Assembly (NCBI RefSeq): GCF_009687865.1
Contig: NZ_BLAE01000068.1
Span: forward strand, 1 to 64,000
Source: Acrocarpospora macrocephala
Lineage (GTDB): Bacteria > Actinomycetota > Actinomycetes > Streptosporangiales > Streptosporangiaceae
Length of the DNA: 64,000 nt
Reading direction: 5' to 3'
Position numbers and translations under genes: made by a program. The number at the start of each line of letters is the position of its first letter. Position 1 is the stretch's first letter. The notes beneath the pieces were generated by a model that searched no databases, was not told where the DNA came from, and was given only the letters and a program-made list of their open reading frames with translations. This document shows, piece by piece, positions 9,894 through 18,591 of this stretch.

Positions 9894-9962
9894 CCCCGAT
9901 TTGATTGAAATTTCTACCGGTTGCGTCTCCCCAGATCCGGTGTGGCGGCGTAGCGTCGAAGC

Positions 9963-10553
9963 ATGGCTGCGACACCCGACACCATGCATTGGCGTGGCGT
10001 GCACCACCTCGCCCTGGTCACTCCGGACATGGACGCCACCGTGCGGTTCTGGCACGGAGTTCTGGACGCGCGACTGGTGACCACGCTGGCCACCCCCGAC
10101 TTCCGGCACTACTTCTTCGAGGTGGCGCCGGGCAACACGATCGCCTTCTTCGAGTTCACCGGGAAAGATCTCGACACCTACGCGAAACCGGCCGGCGTGC
10201 CGTACGAGAAGGCCTCGCAGTTCGATCACCTGTCGCTTTACCTGCCGGACGAGGCGGCGCTGGAGCGCATGCGCGATCGGCTGAAGGCGCACGACTGCGA
10301 GGTCACCGACGTGATCGACCATGGTTTCCTGCGGTCGATCTACTTCAGCGACCCGAACGGGATCGCGCTGGAGGCGTCGTGGTGGACGATCGACCCGACC
10401 GGGCGGCCGGTCGACTACAGCGATCCGCAGCTGTTCGCCGATCCTGACCCGGTTCCGGCCGTGGTGGAGCTGCGGGAGAACGGCGTGCTGGATCACACCG
10501 TGCCGACGGTGCTGGTCGATGCGATCATCGAGGACATCCGGCGGTCGGCGTAG
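9963..10553 (+). CDS. VOC-superfamily protein (glyoxalase/extradiol dioxygenase fold)
   Basis: 196 residues with two beta-alpha-beta-beta-beta modules. Candidate metal ligands are in the expected places: HH of RGVHHLALVTPDM near residue 15, the acid in HYFFEVAPG, the His of FDHLSLYLP near 80, and the Glu of NGIALEASWW near 130. It could be a metal-dependent lyase, isomerase or ring-cleaving enzyme; the substrate is unknown. The acyl-CoA ligase gene begins 14 bp downstream, so the two are probably co-transcribed and may act on one carboxylic-acid substrate. Confidence 0.85.
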   Translation: MAATPDTMHWRGVHHLALVTPDMDATVRFWHGVLDARLVTTLATPDFRHYFFEVAPGNTIAFFEFTGKDLDTYAKPAGVPYEKASQFDHLSLYLPDEAALERMRDRLKAHDCEVTDVIDHGFLRSIYFSDPNGIALEASWWTIDPTGRPVDYSDPQLFADPDPVPAVVELRENGVLDHTVPTVLVDAIIEDIRRSA

Positions 10554-10567
10554 GCACCATCCCCGGG

Positions 10568-11998
10568 TTGCTGTGGGCCGCCGCGGACCGCGACCCGGGC
10601 CGCGTCTGGCTGCGCACCGACGCCGGAACCCTCACGTTCGAGGCGGCGGCGGGCCAGGTGGCCGGCGCCGCCGCCGCGCTGCGCGCCGCCGGGATCAGGC
10701 GCGGCGATCTCGTCCTGGTCACCGCGCGCAATACCCCGCCGTACCTGCTGTGCTGGCTGGCGCTGACGTCGATGGGCGCGGTCGCGGTGTATGTCAACCC
10801 GGCGAGCAGTACGGCGGAGCTGGCGGGCATCGCCGCGCAGACCCGCCCCCGGTTTTTTATTACGGACGGATCCTGGGATCCGGGCGTGCCCCGGCTGGAC
10901 ATCGGCGACCTGACCGGCACCAGCGCGGAGCTCAGAGTCGAGGTCCAGCCGGACGATCTGGCCACGCTGATCCCGACCTCCGGGACGACCGGGCGTTCCA
11001 AGCTGGTGATGCAGACCCATCGGGCGTACGCGCTGGCGGGTGAGGGTTTCCCGTTCTGGATGGGCCTGACCCGCGAGGACCGCCTGATGACCTCGCTGCC
11101 GCTGTTCCACATCAACGCCCCCGCCTACTCGGTGCTCGGCTCCCTGGCCTGCGGAGCGGGCCTGATCCTCCTGGAACGCTTCTCGGCCGGCGGCTTCCTG
11201 GACGCGGCCCGCCGCCACGGCGCCACCGAGTTCAACGCGATCGGCGCCATGCTGGAGATCCTCATGCGCCGCCCCGAACTCCCCGGCGACGCCGACACCC
11301 CGCTCCGGCTCTGCTACACCGGCCCGGCCCCCGCCAAGGACCGGCAACTGGAGATCGAAACCCGCTTCGGCCTGCGCATCATCGTCGGGTACGCCCTGTC
11401 CGAGTCCCCCTACGGCCTCATCTGGCCACGCGGGTCCCGCCCGTACGGCACGCTCGGCACGGTCCGCCAGCACCCGACGCTCGGCACGATCAACCACGCC
11501 CGCCTGGACGACGGCGAACTGCTGCTGCGCAATCCCGCGGTGACACCGGGTTACTGGGAGATGCCCGAAGAAACCGCCAAGGTCATCACCGAAGACGGCT
11601 GGCTCCGCACCGGCGACCTGGTGACCGTAGACGACGACGGCGTGTACACGTTCGTGTCCCGGCGCAAAGAGGTCCTACGCCGCCGCGGCGAGAACCTGTC
11701 CCCGCTGGAGGTCGAGGAGGTCCTGACGGCCCACCCGGACGTACTCGAATGCGCGGTCATCGGCGTCCCGTCAGAACTGTCCGAAGAAGAGGTGAAAGCG
11801 TTCATCGTCCCCGCGAACGGAGAACTCGACTTCGCCGAACTCCACGCGTGGGCGCGCGAACGACTGGCCGCGTTCAAGGTCCCACGCTTCTGGCAGACCG
11901 TGGACGCCCTCCCCCGCACACCGACCGCCCGAGTCGCCAAACACCTGCTCCCCCGCGACAATCCCCCCGGCGAGTACGACACCGAGAACCCGCCCTGA
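10568..11998 (+). CDS. AMP-forming acyl-CoA synthetase (ANL superfamily)
   Basis: Activates a carboxylic acid to its adenylate and then the CoA thioester. The P-loop TSGTTGRSK lies at about residues 138-146, YALSES is the A5 region, GWLRTGD is A7, and the hinge sequence SRRKEVLRRRGENLSP is followed by the catalytic-lysine region PRTPTARVAK near the end. At 476 residues it is slightly short, like crotonobetaine/carnitine-CoA ligases. The only plausible start in this frame after the VOC stop is TTG at 10568. Pairing with the VOC gene suggests catabolism of a small acid. Its stop codon abuts the left inverted repeat of the following cassette. Confidence 0.87.
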   Translation: MLWAAADRDPGRVWLRTDAGTLTFEAAAGQVAGAAAALRAAGIRRGDLVLVTARNTPPYLLCWLALTSMGAVAVYVNPASSTAELAGIAAQTRPRFFITDGSWDPGVPRLDIGDLTGTSAELRVEVQPDDLATLIPTSGTTGRSKLVMQTHRAYALAGEGFPFWMGLTREDRLMTSLPLFHINAPAYSVLGSLACGAGLILLERFSAGGFLDAARRHGATEFNAIGAMLEILMRRPELPGDADTPLRLCYTGPAPAKDRQLEIETRFGLRIIVGYALSESPYGLIWPRGSRPYGTLGTVRQHPTLGTINHARLDDGELLLRNPAVTPGYWEMPEETAKVITEDGWLRTGDLVTVDDDGVYTFVSRRKEVLRRRGENLSPLEVEEVLTAHPDVLECAVIGVPSELSEEEVKAFIVPANGELDFAELHAWARERLAAFKVPRFWQTVDALPRTPTARVAKHLLPRDNPPGEYDTENPP

Positions 11999-12722
11999 GA
12001 GCGTGTTCGCGAGGGGTGACATCGATGACTGGCGCGGGTAGAGGGGATAGATGTCGTCTGCTCGCCGTGGTTACCCGTCGGACCTGATCACGTTCGTCAA
12101 GCAGACTGTGAGTCCCACCAGCGTGGCAATCCGTCATCGGGTGTGTCCGGGCTGGCGAAGTGGAACGGCACGCCGAGGCTGCGGGCTACCGCCTGGCCTT
12201 TCTCGGCGGCTTCGACGGCTTCCGGCCAAGGCGGAACTTCGCCGTTGAACAAGCGCAGGTCGCTCCCGCGACGAAACAGCGCCAGTGGCCGCTCGTCCAA
12301 GCGGTGATGGTGCCGACCCGGCCGTTGCACGATCGCGACCAGCTTTACGAACCAGCCCTGGGTATCTCCGTCCCACAGCGCCTCGACCGCGACCACCGGC
12401 TCGCTGATCGCATTGACCATCTCGATCAGCTGTGGAACCCCCACCGGCGGTTCTTCAAGGTCAACCAAGCCCTGCTCGGCGAGCCAGACGGATCGCTCCC
12501 GCAACATGTTCTGCGCCTCATACAGGCCAGGCGAAGGATCAAGCCCGCCTTCGGACCGCAACAGCACGATGGCTTGAATCATCCGCCGACGACGAAGTTG
12601 TTCGTCGATCCGATCACGAACCTGCGGAGACAACGCCGCCCACCACTCGCCCTGCTCCTGCACACCAATCAGTCTCACCAACCAAGATCACGGTGTTGCA
12701 AAGACCCCTCTCAAACACGCTC
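11999..12722. mobile_element. IS-end-bounded cassette without a transposase
   Basis: The left end (11999-12017, GAGCGTGTTCGCGAGGGGT) and right end (12704-12722) are terminal inverted repeats matching at 17 of 19 positions. Just inside the left end, an ATG at 12051 opens a frame reading SSARRGYPSDL. That resembles the N-terminus of IS5-type transposases, but it breaks off within 15 codons. The rest of the element is occupied by one unrelated gene on the opposite strand. This is the layout of a mobile insertion cassette moved in trans. I could not identify a target-site duplication. Confidence 0.6.
12097..12681 (-). CDS. Hypothetical protein carried by the IS-bounded cassette
   Basis: 194 residues; start at the ATG 12681. 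An N-terminal helical part (EQGEWWAALSPQVRDRIDEQLRR would be its first helix region) is followed by a mixed domain with WDGDTQGWFVKLVAIV and a histidine-rich turn. No catalytic motif, signal peptide or membrane segment is evident. It fills nearly the whole IS-bounded element and faces inward from the right end, so it is the element's passenger rather than a transposase. I do not recognise the family. Confidence 0.6.
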   Translation of the reverse strand: MVRLIGVQEQGEWWAALSPQVRDRIDEQLRRRRMIQAIVLLRSEGGLDPSPGLYEAQNMLRERSVWLAEQGLVDLEEPPVGVPQLIEMVNAISEPVVAVEALWDGDTQGWFVKLVAIVQRPGRHHHRLDERPLALFRRGSDLRLFNGEVPPWPEAVEAAEKGQAVARSLGVPFHFASPDTPDDGLPRWWDSQSA

Positions 12723-13019
12723 AAAGCATTCCATTCGAGAATGCCGCTTTACCCCGCCGCGGGCTCCGTCGGTGTCGCCGGGATGGGGCAGGGTGAACCA
12801 CACCACCTGGCAGGTGTCGTGGAGGTCCTGCAGGGTGTAGGAGCCCCAGTCCGAGGCGAGCTCCTCGACCAGAACCAGGCCGAACCCGCCCGGCCTCTCA
12901 CCGTCGAGCGGCGTCCGGATCGCGGGCGTGCTGGCGGGCGAGCCTCGATCGGTCACCTCGATCAGGATGTCGCCGAGGCTACGGGTGACCGCCACCAACA
13001 GCGCCCCACCGACGATCAT
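12711..13019 (-). pseudogene. C-terminal half of an HATPase-type anti-sigma regulator
   Basis: About 102 residues that match only the second half of the actinobacterial HATPase_c_2 (RsbW/SpoIIAB-like) fold. DILIEVTDRGSP is the G1 region and GGFGLVLVEELASDWG the G2 region. The N-box half that should bind ATP-Mg is absent, so ATP binding is doubtful. The ATG at 13019 overlaps the stop of the upstream reductase gene (ATGA). The last codons and the TGA lie inside the right end of the IS-bounded cassette, so the natural C-terminus has also been altered. It is most likely a remnant, though it may still be translated by coupling. Confidence 0.6.
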
Positions 13020-13675
13020 GACGCCGCACCCGGCAAGATCCGGTACTTGAGGTGGGTGACGCCGGGTGCCTCGACGGCCCGGACCTGCTCGAGCCGCACA
13101 TCCGCGTCCCCGAGGTTGTCGAGGAGGCGAGAATCGCCACCGAGCAACACCGGAACGACGTGCAGCTCGAGCTCGTCCAGCAGTCCCGCTGCCAGGTACT
13201 GCTGAGCGACGTGGCCACCGCCCCACAGCATGACGTCCTTGCCGCCGGCGGCCTTCTTCGCCTGCTCGAGCGCGGACTCGATTCCGTCGGTGACAAAGTG
13301 ATACGTGGTCCCTCCCTCCATCTCCACCGGATCACGCGAGTGATGGGTGAGGACGAACACGTGGTAGTGGTAGGGCGGGTTGTCACCCCACCAGCCCGTC
13401 CACTGCTCGTCGCCCCAGGCACCACCGCCGATGGGGCCGAACATGTTCCTGCCCATCACCGCAGCGCCGATGTTCTCGATCGACTCCTCGAATACCGGTG
13501 TGCTCGCGTTCACCTCGCCCCCCTGCTCGCCGTGGGCTCGGCGAAAGGCGGCCAGCGCAGCCACCCAGTCGTGAAGCCGCTCGCCACCCTCGCCGAGCGG
13601 GTTCTCCTCGCTCTGGTTCGGACCGGCGACGAAACCGTCCAGCGAGATCGAGATGTGACACCTGAGCTTGCTCAT
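13016..13675 (-). CDS. Dihydrofolate reductase-like (RibD C-terminal domain) protein
   Basis: A 219-residue NAD(P)H-binding reductase-fold protein. The N-terminus KLRCHISISLDGFVAGPNQS is diagnostic. Later motifs are AVMGRNMFGPIGG, the central strand VFVLTHHSRDPV, and MLWGGGHVAQQYLAAGLLDEL, the NADPH-binding Gly-rich loop. The GAGGAG ribosome site is one base from the ATG at 13678 and four from the ATG at 13675, so the second is preferred. It is divergent from the LysR gene, which probably controls it. The substrate is unknown; true folate reduction is unlikely for this subfamily. Confidence 0.87.
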   Translation of the reverse strand: MSKLRCHISISLDGFVAGPNQSEENPLGEGGERLHDWVAALAAFRRAHGEQGGEVNASTPVFEESIENIGAAVMGRNMFGPIGGGAWGDEQWTGWWGDNPPYHYHVFVLTHHSRDPVEMEGGTTYHFVTDGIESALEQAKKAAGGKDVMLWGGGHVAQQYLAAGLLDELELHVVPVLLGGDSRLLDNLGDADVRLEQVRAVEAPGVTHLKYRILPGAAS

Positions 13676-13736
13676 CATGCTCCTCAGTTGGCTCGGCGCC
13701 GCCGTCCGGCGCCCTCACGAGAGAGCATGGCCGTAT

Positions 13737-13795
13737 GCATAGATGACGTCTAATGCCAATCATTCGAAGTTCACATCGATATCTTCTATCTATGC
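13737..13795. promoter_or_regulatory. LysR-type operator region
   Basis: TAGATGACGTCTA (13739-13751) fits the T-N11-A rule of LysR regulators. An 8-bp inverted repeat, GCATAGAT at 13737-13744 and ATCTATGC at 13788-13795, brackets the promoter. It lies between the reductase and lysR starts, the normal place for activation plus autoregulation. Confidence 0.6.
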
Positions 13796-14655
13796 TGAAC
13801 CTGGTCCATCTCAAGGTCCTGGCCGCAGTGGCGCGACATGGGTCCGTGACCGAAGCAGCGAGGGAACTGCACTACACGCAGCCGTCGGTGAGTCATCACC
13901 TGTCTCGCTTGGAAGCGGCCACCGGTGTCAAGCTCGTCCAGCGGGTGGGTCGCGGGATCCGGCTGACCCCGGAAGGACAACTGCTGGCCAACCGGGCCAC
14001 CGAGATCGTGGGACGGGTCGACGCGGCAACCAACGAGCTAGCCGCGCAGGTCGGTTTGCGGACGGGGCGGGTTCGCCTGGCCGCCAACGCGTCGACGCTG
14101 AGCACGATCGTGCCGAAGGCGGCCGCCGCCTTGGACCAGGCGCACCCGGGACTCGAGCTGATCCTGATCGAGCGTCACCCGGTCGAAGCGCTACAGATGC
14201 TGCGACAGGGCGAGATCGACGTCGCACTCATCTTCCGGTACGCCGACGCCCCGGTCGAGGAAGAGGGATTTCGCCTCATCCACATCGGCGACGACCCGAT
14301 CTACCTCGTAAGCCAGCGACCCGACGACAGCATCGCGAACCATCGCCACTCCGCATGGATCGGCGGCTGCGAACGGTGCCAGAACGAGCTGATCACGCTG
14401 TGCCGACAAGAAGGCTTCACTCCACGCATCGCATCACTCAGCGACGACATGGTCGTCGTGCAAGCCCTCGTCGCCGCCGGCAAAGGCGTCACCACCCTGC
14501 CCGGACTCGCGCTACAAGCCCACCGCCGACCCGACATCCACACCACCGAACTCACCAGCTTCACCCGCCGGCTCTACACCGCCACCTACGGCGATCCACC
14601 CGACCCGCCCGCCACCATCGCACTGATCCAAGCCATCCAAGACTCCGCCCGGTAG
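13792..14655 (+). CDS. LysR-family transcriptional regulator
   Basis: 287 residues from the ATG at 13792. The N-terminal winged helix reads LVHLKVLAAVARHGSVTEAA then YTQPSVSHHLSRLE, the canonical LysR HTH. A periplasmic-binding-like effector domain follows, with VRLAANASTLSTIVPKAAAA, the hinge strand VALIFRY near residue 145 and a C-terminal VVVQALVAAGKGVTTLPGLA. It is divergent from the reductase gene. An in-frame ATG 39 bases upstream would add 13 residues unlike other LysR proteins. The ATG overlaps the right half of the inverted repeat, so translation may be nearly leaderless. Confidence 0.9.
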   Translation: MLNLVHLKVLAAVARHGSVTEAARELHYTQPSVSHHLSRLEAATGVKLVQRVGRGIRLTPEGQLLANRATEIVGRVDAATNELAAQVGLRTGRVRLAANASTLSTIVPKAAAALDQAHPGLELILIERHPVEALQMLRQGEIDVALIFRYADAPVEEEGFRLIHIGDDPIYLVSQRPDDSIANHRHSAWIGGCERCQNELITLCRQEGFTPRIASLSDDMVVVQALVAAGKGVTTLPGLALQAHRRPDIHTTELTSFTRRLYTATYGDPPDPPATIALIQAIQDSAR

Positions 14656-15793
14656 GAAGTCAGTCCGGCGCCTCCTAGACCACAACCCCAAAAATCACTA
14701 ACTGAACGACCTTGCCCCCAGAGGAACCCTTCGAGGCGTTCCAGAGCAAGAGCGACCGCCTGGCCGAGTTCATCGGTTCCCGCTGGCAAGACACGACCGT
14801 CTCCACGCACGTCTTCTTCGTCCACATTGATCCAGGCAAAGACATCTCGACGGGTGGCGGCCAAACTGCCCTCCCGAGGGAACAAGTGACCTCTTCCCCT
14901 TTGTACGCGCAGGCGAAGTCCATGAAGTGTGCGAGACAATCAGACTTCGCAGTCGGCCGCTAGGGCTTGATTACTTAGTTATTAAGACTGAAGCCATACG
15001 CCAATTTGCCCCGGTAGTCGCTGAGCTGATCAACTGAAACGACGCATAAATAGGGGGTCGCTGAGGATGGTGCAGAAGCTACTGAGCCCGCAGTCGGCCG
15101 AGACGAAACTCGGTATGTGCGGAAATTTTCTGGTCTATCCGTCCTTGTAGCGGGTAGCGAAGCGTACATGACCAGGACAGTGACCAAAGCGGCGACCACT
15201 CTGTGGGCGATCACCGCACTGGCCGCCCTCGCGGCGGTCGGCTGCGACGACACTTCCCATTCCCGGCAACAGGCGGCAACTCAGGCTGTCCAGATCACCC
15301 ACAGACCCCTCTGGTAGATCGACGTGAGGTAACCCGAGATCCACATTCGTGTCCCGGCGTAAAGAGGTCCCCGCGCCGCGCAGTTTCTGGACGCTGGCCA
15401 TCGGGGCACCCTCGGCCAGCTCACCGTCGGCTATCCGCCCGGCCAGCCCCGGAGCGCTGAATCCTCCGGGACTCTTCCGCGTCCCGAACACCCATGATCA
15501 TGGAGACGGGCAGCGCCTGGTCGTACGCAGTCGTGGCGCGTCATCCTCACCGGACTTCTGCTGCTCACCCAAACCGCCCGTACGGCGCTGCGGCCACTAC
15601 GCCGCCGGTTCACCCGATAACGCTCCGCAGAGCTCGATGGGCGTCCAACGTGCCGTGTCCTTAGCAGACTCGCCTGAAGCGTCGTCGCCGCGCGGCGGGC
15701 ACCGGCTACCGGCATGCTGACGCCGATCACCTCGGTTGTCTCCAAGCTGGTGATGCAGACGGCTCGATCTGCGATGTGGTCCAGGGCTGATGC
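14656..15793. other. 1.1-kb region of gene debris without a credible intact gene
   Basis: A plus-strand frame at 14712-14963 (83 codons, TTG start, no good ribosome site) is the best open frame but matches nothing I recognise. Two fragments resemble acyl-CoA ligase coding DNA: 15346-15370 matches 11651-11675 at 24 of 25 positions (VSRRKE motif), and 15741-15760 is identical to the 20 bases encoding SKLVMQT in that gene. They are in reversed order and have no open frame between them. Repeat copy A (15262-15327) lies here too. The region looks like a rearranged junction beside the peptide cluster. Confidence 0.55.
15262..15327 (+). repeat. 66-bp direct repeat, copy A (left of the peptide cluster)
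   Basis: It aligns without gaps to 21103-21168 at 59 of 66 positions, in the same orientation. The equivalent of a GAG codon in copy B is a TAG here, so copy A is not coding. Further similarity (GAGATCCACATT) follows both copies after a short gap. Confidence 0.8.
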
Positions 15794-16927
15794 TCACCAA
15801 CACACTGGAATGTAGTCGGCACTGTGATAGTTGCTGTCCTGAGAAAGATAATGCGGAGACGCCTTAGGCTGGTGCAGGGCTATCGTCGGGAACCTGCGCG
15901 ACATTTGGGTCAGGATGATCTCGAACAGCGTCTCGGTCAGGGCCTTACCGAGGCAGTGGTGGATTCCATGGCCAAACTGCAGATGGCGCAGATCAGACCG
16001 ATGGATGTCGAAGTTCTCCATGTCATGGAACTCGCGGGAATCTCGACCCGCAGCCGCAAGACTAACGTAGACGAAATCTCCCTTCTGAACATCATGGCTC
16101 GCGAGTTGGATGTCGGTTGTGGCCAGGCGACATATCGCGGGCACAGTCGCGAGATATCGAATCAGTTCTTGAACCACTGCCGGGATCGCCTGCTCGGTCA
16201 AGCATTCACCGAGTCGCTCTGGACGCTGCAGGAGGGCCAGAAGGCCGACACCGATCAAACCCTTGGGCGGATTGAAGCCGGCAACGGCGAGGCTTGTGAC
16301 GATGGATGCCGTCTCCTCGTCGGTAAAATCGGGATTCCTCGCCATCAAGCGCGTCGGCAGGTTGTCGCCAGGGTGTTCTTTCGCGTGAGCCACCAGTGCG
16401 GATATGTACTCGAAGAGTTCAAGACCGGCCTCGTGCTTGGCGTCCGCCGACGCGGATTTGCTCTCAAACAGATGCGCCCACCGGTTGAACCGGGCATAGT
16501 CGGAGGCTGGCAGGCCCAGCAGGCGAGCAGACATCCCGTACACAGCGGGGCGGACCAGATGCTCGATCAGATCGACCGGCGGGCTCTTCCGGGAAATCTC
16601 GCCGAACAGCGCCTCGACCCTCGCCTCCAGCGAAGGGCGCAGCTGCGCCACCCTGGACGTGGTGAACTCCGGCATCAGCGCCTTCCGCACCCGGGTGTGC
16701 CCAGGAGGGTCGGAAAGAATGAAGTCATATCGCTGCGGCGCGTACGGATTTGTGATGCTGGAACTAAAGCGAACCGGATCGCTCAGCACCGCTCGCGCCT
16801 CTTTGTAACCGCTGACAATCCAGACATTCTTTGCATACCTCGTTATAGGGCCGCCACCCCACTTCCGAATCTCCGGAGAAGGAAGGAACGAGAGATCCTG
16901 CGGCCCTCCCACAGCGGACGCATCCAT
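15794..16927 (-). CDS. Cytochrome P450, last gene of the peptide operon
   Basis: A 377-residue soluble bacterial P450. The haem loop FGHGIHHCLGKAL places the thiolate Cys at about residue 325, and ELIR is the ExxR motif. The I-helix is unusual: where most P450s have AG(D/E)TT, this reads AGFNPPKG, with no acid-alcohol pair for oxygen protonation. The ATG at 16927 has AAGGTGA seven bases upstream. It follows the TPR gene by 118 bp on the same strand. In this operon a P450 would most simply install an oxidation or side-chain crosslink in the precursor peptide (inference). Its redox partner is not encoded nearby. Confidence 0.93.
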   Translation of the reverse strand: MDASAVGGPQDLSFLPSPEIRKWGGGPITRYAKNVWIVSGYKEARAVLSDPVRFSSSITNPYAPQRYDFILSDPPGHTRVRKALMPEFTTSRVAQLRPSLEARVEALFGEISRKSPPVDLIEHLVRPAVYGMSARLLGLPASDYARFNRWAHLFESKSASADAKHEAGLELFEYISALVAHAKEHPGDNLPTRLMARNPDFTDEETASIVTSLAVAGFNPPKGLIGVGLLALLQRPERLGECLTEQAIPAVVQELIRYLATVPAICRLATTDIQLASHDVQKGDFVYVSLAAAGRDSREFHDMENFDIHRSDLRHLQFGHGIHHCLGKALTETLFEIILTQMSRRFPTIALHQPKASPHYLSQDSNYHSADYIPVCW

Positions 16928-17045
16928 TCTCAATTCACCTTTCGGTCATCTCACCATCAATAATGGCGAAGCTATTGATTCGGCTATCCCGACGCCTATT
17001 GCCCAGATACCCTATATTTTCGCAATTCGAATGGCCCCCGAGCTT

Positions 17046-17975
17046 CTAGGACTCATTCTCCAACCCGGCAATACCGTTCTTTGCGGCTAGGAGAGTCGGG
17101 TGGCCTTCTTCCACCTGAGGTCCGAGGATGTCGATGGCACGTCGGTAATATTCGAGCGCTTCATCCGCCCGGTTCAACCGAATGCAGGAGGAGGCGAGAT
17201 TGACCAGTGTCGTGGCCAGATCGGGATGGTCAGGGCCGCGCAGATCCTCCATAAGAGTCAACGCATGCCGATATCCGTCGATTGCGGCCACAAGGTCACC
17301 TCGGCACTGCCGGACGGCGGCGAGGTTGTGGAGATGTGTCGCGAGGTCGGCGGCGTCGCGCCCATGACAATTTCGGCGCTGGACCATTTTGACCGCATAA
17401 CGTAGTTCAGCTTCCGCATCATCCAGGCGGCCACAACCGTAGAGCAGGGCCGCCCAGGCTCCGATATCAGCCACTACCGACGGGTGGCCGGGTCCGAGTA
17501 GCCGCGTTCGAATGTCGATTCCTTTGCGAGCCCAAGAATCGCCGATTTCGTAATCGCCCTTGGCGTGAGCGAGGCCGGCGAGATTATGATAGATACCCGC
17601 AACCGAGTCGTGCTCCCCGCCGTAAACACTTTGGCATATCTCCAGGGCGCGCAGGTAGTACGCTTCCGACAGTTGGAACTGCCCGGTGTACTTTCCCAGC
17701 ACACCGAGCCTGTTGCATATCCGTGCGACAATGAGCGGGTTTTGCTTCTCCTGGCTCTCGGCCGAGTCGAGGGCGGCGCTGAGTATCAGGCCCGCGCGGC
17801 GATAATCACCCAGGCGTTCCCAGTGCGCGGCTTGATTGACTTGGCCGCACAGACTCGCGTGTGTTCCCACTGCCTCTTCAGGGCTTCGACCGATCTCGTC
17901 GCATACGCAGATAAATGAGAGTTCCTGCACGAGTTCGGATTCCTGGTTCATCTGGTTGCCCACCGCCATCGTCAT
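17046..17975 (-). CDS. Tetratricopeptide-repeat protein of the peptide operon
   Basis: About 309 residues from the ATG at 17975, five bases after the preceding stop. At least five TPR units of about 42 residues are visible, with the kinesin-light-chain-type spacing. Examples are YTGQFQLSEAYYLRALEICQ, KGDYEIGDSWARKGIDIRTR and LNRADEALEYYRRAIDILG. TPRs build protein-binding superhelices, so it could scaffold the maturase, P450 and precursor; no catalytic domain is present. An alternative upstream start at 18071 would overlap the previous gene by 92 bases and is less likely. Confidence 0.85.
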   Translation of the reverse strand: MTMAVGNQMNQESELVQELSFICVCDEIGRSPEEAVGTHASLCGQVNQAAHWERLGDYRRAGLILSAALDSAESQEKQNPLIVARICNRLGVLGKYTGQFQLSEAYYLRALEICQSVYGGEHDSVAGIYHNLAGLAHAKGDYEIGDSWARKGIDIRTRLLGPGHPSVVADIGAWAALLYGCGRLDDAEAELRYAVKMVQRRNCHGRDAADLATHLHNLAAVRQCRGDLVAAIDGYRHALTLMEDLRGPDHPDLATTLVNLASSCIRLNRADEALEYYRRAIDILGPQVEEGHPTLLAAKNGIAGLENES

Positions 17976-17979
17976 CCCG

Positions 17980-18591
17980 CTAACGATGCAGGCCGGTTGG
18001 CCATCGCCGCATTCGGCAGGGCAGGGAAGTGACAAACGATCCGATTCGCCCGACGATTCGTGCGGCCTCAAGTGATTGTATTACCCTCAAGGAGTAGCCA
18101 TCTATTTCGCGGACACTGCTATAGGTTTGGAGCCTGTCGAAGAGCTCCAGGGCATCTCCCGTGAGCCGGTGGCGCAGCACACGACTTGGCCTGCGCGCGT
18201 CTCGGACCAGGGCAAAGTGCGGACCTTTCCGATAATAGCATGAACCATTTACGAAAGAGTCCTGCCATGCTTCCAGGACCGCAGCGTGAGAGCCTAGGTC
18301 ACTTGGTGGCCCGAGGTGATGCAGGAGAGTGGGATCACAATTCGGTGAGCCGTCGGCGGACCAGCTCACCGCTATTCCAAATGATGTCGCTTCCCGAAGT
18401 TGGCAGATGAACGCTATGTCATCTTCGTCTGTCCTGCCGAACTCGAACGGGAGGCCCACGAAAATCTTTCGGTAGCTGGCACGCGCAGCGCTCGGCATGT
18501 CCGTCCGCAAGAACGCCGCCTGATCTTCGATCAGGAGTGTTCTGGGTCCTGGCCCAAGGGCGGGCGGAAAGCTACTGAGGGTTTCCATCAT
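17980..18591 (-). CDS. 203-residue partner protein of the radical SAM maturase
   Basis: The ATG at 18591 overlaps the maturase stop (ATGA), implying translational coupling. The first part holds FVGLPFEFGRTDEDDIAFIC and an SWSADG segment. The second part reads YYRKGPHFALVRDARRPSR and then a helix-rich stretch, LTGDALELFDRLQTYSSVRE to ARIVGRIGS. That stretch has the hydrophobic spacing of a PqqD-like or winged-helix peptide-recognition module. Proteins of this type (DUF5825-like, assigned from memory with low confidence) often accompany this maturase family. A precursor-binding role is an inference. Confidence 0.7.
   Translation of the reverse strand: MMETLSSFPPALGPGPRTLLIEDQAAFLRTDMPSAARASYRKIFVGLPFEFGRTDEDDIAFICQLREATSFGIAVSWSADGSPNCDPTLLHHLGPPSDLGSHAAVLEAWQDSFVNGSCYYRKGPHFALVRDARRPSRVLRHRLTGDALELFDRLQTYSSVREIDGYSLRVIQSLEAARIVGRIGSFVTSLPCRMRRWPTGLHR

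Noticed and set aside
14712-14963. 83-codon plus-strand open frame
   Set aside because: TTG start without a ribosome site, no recognisable family, and surrounded by debris; kept only as part of the region note.
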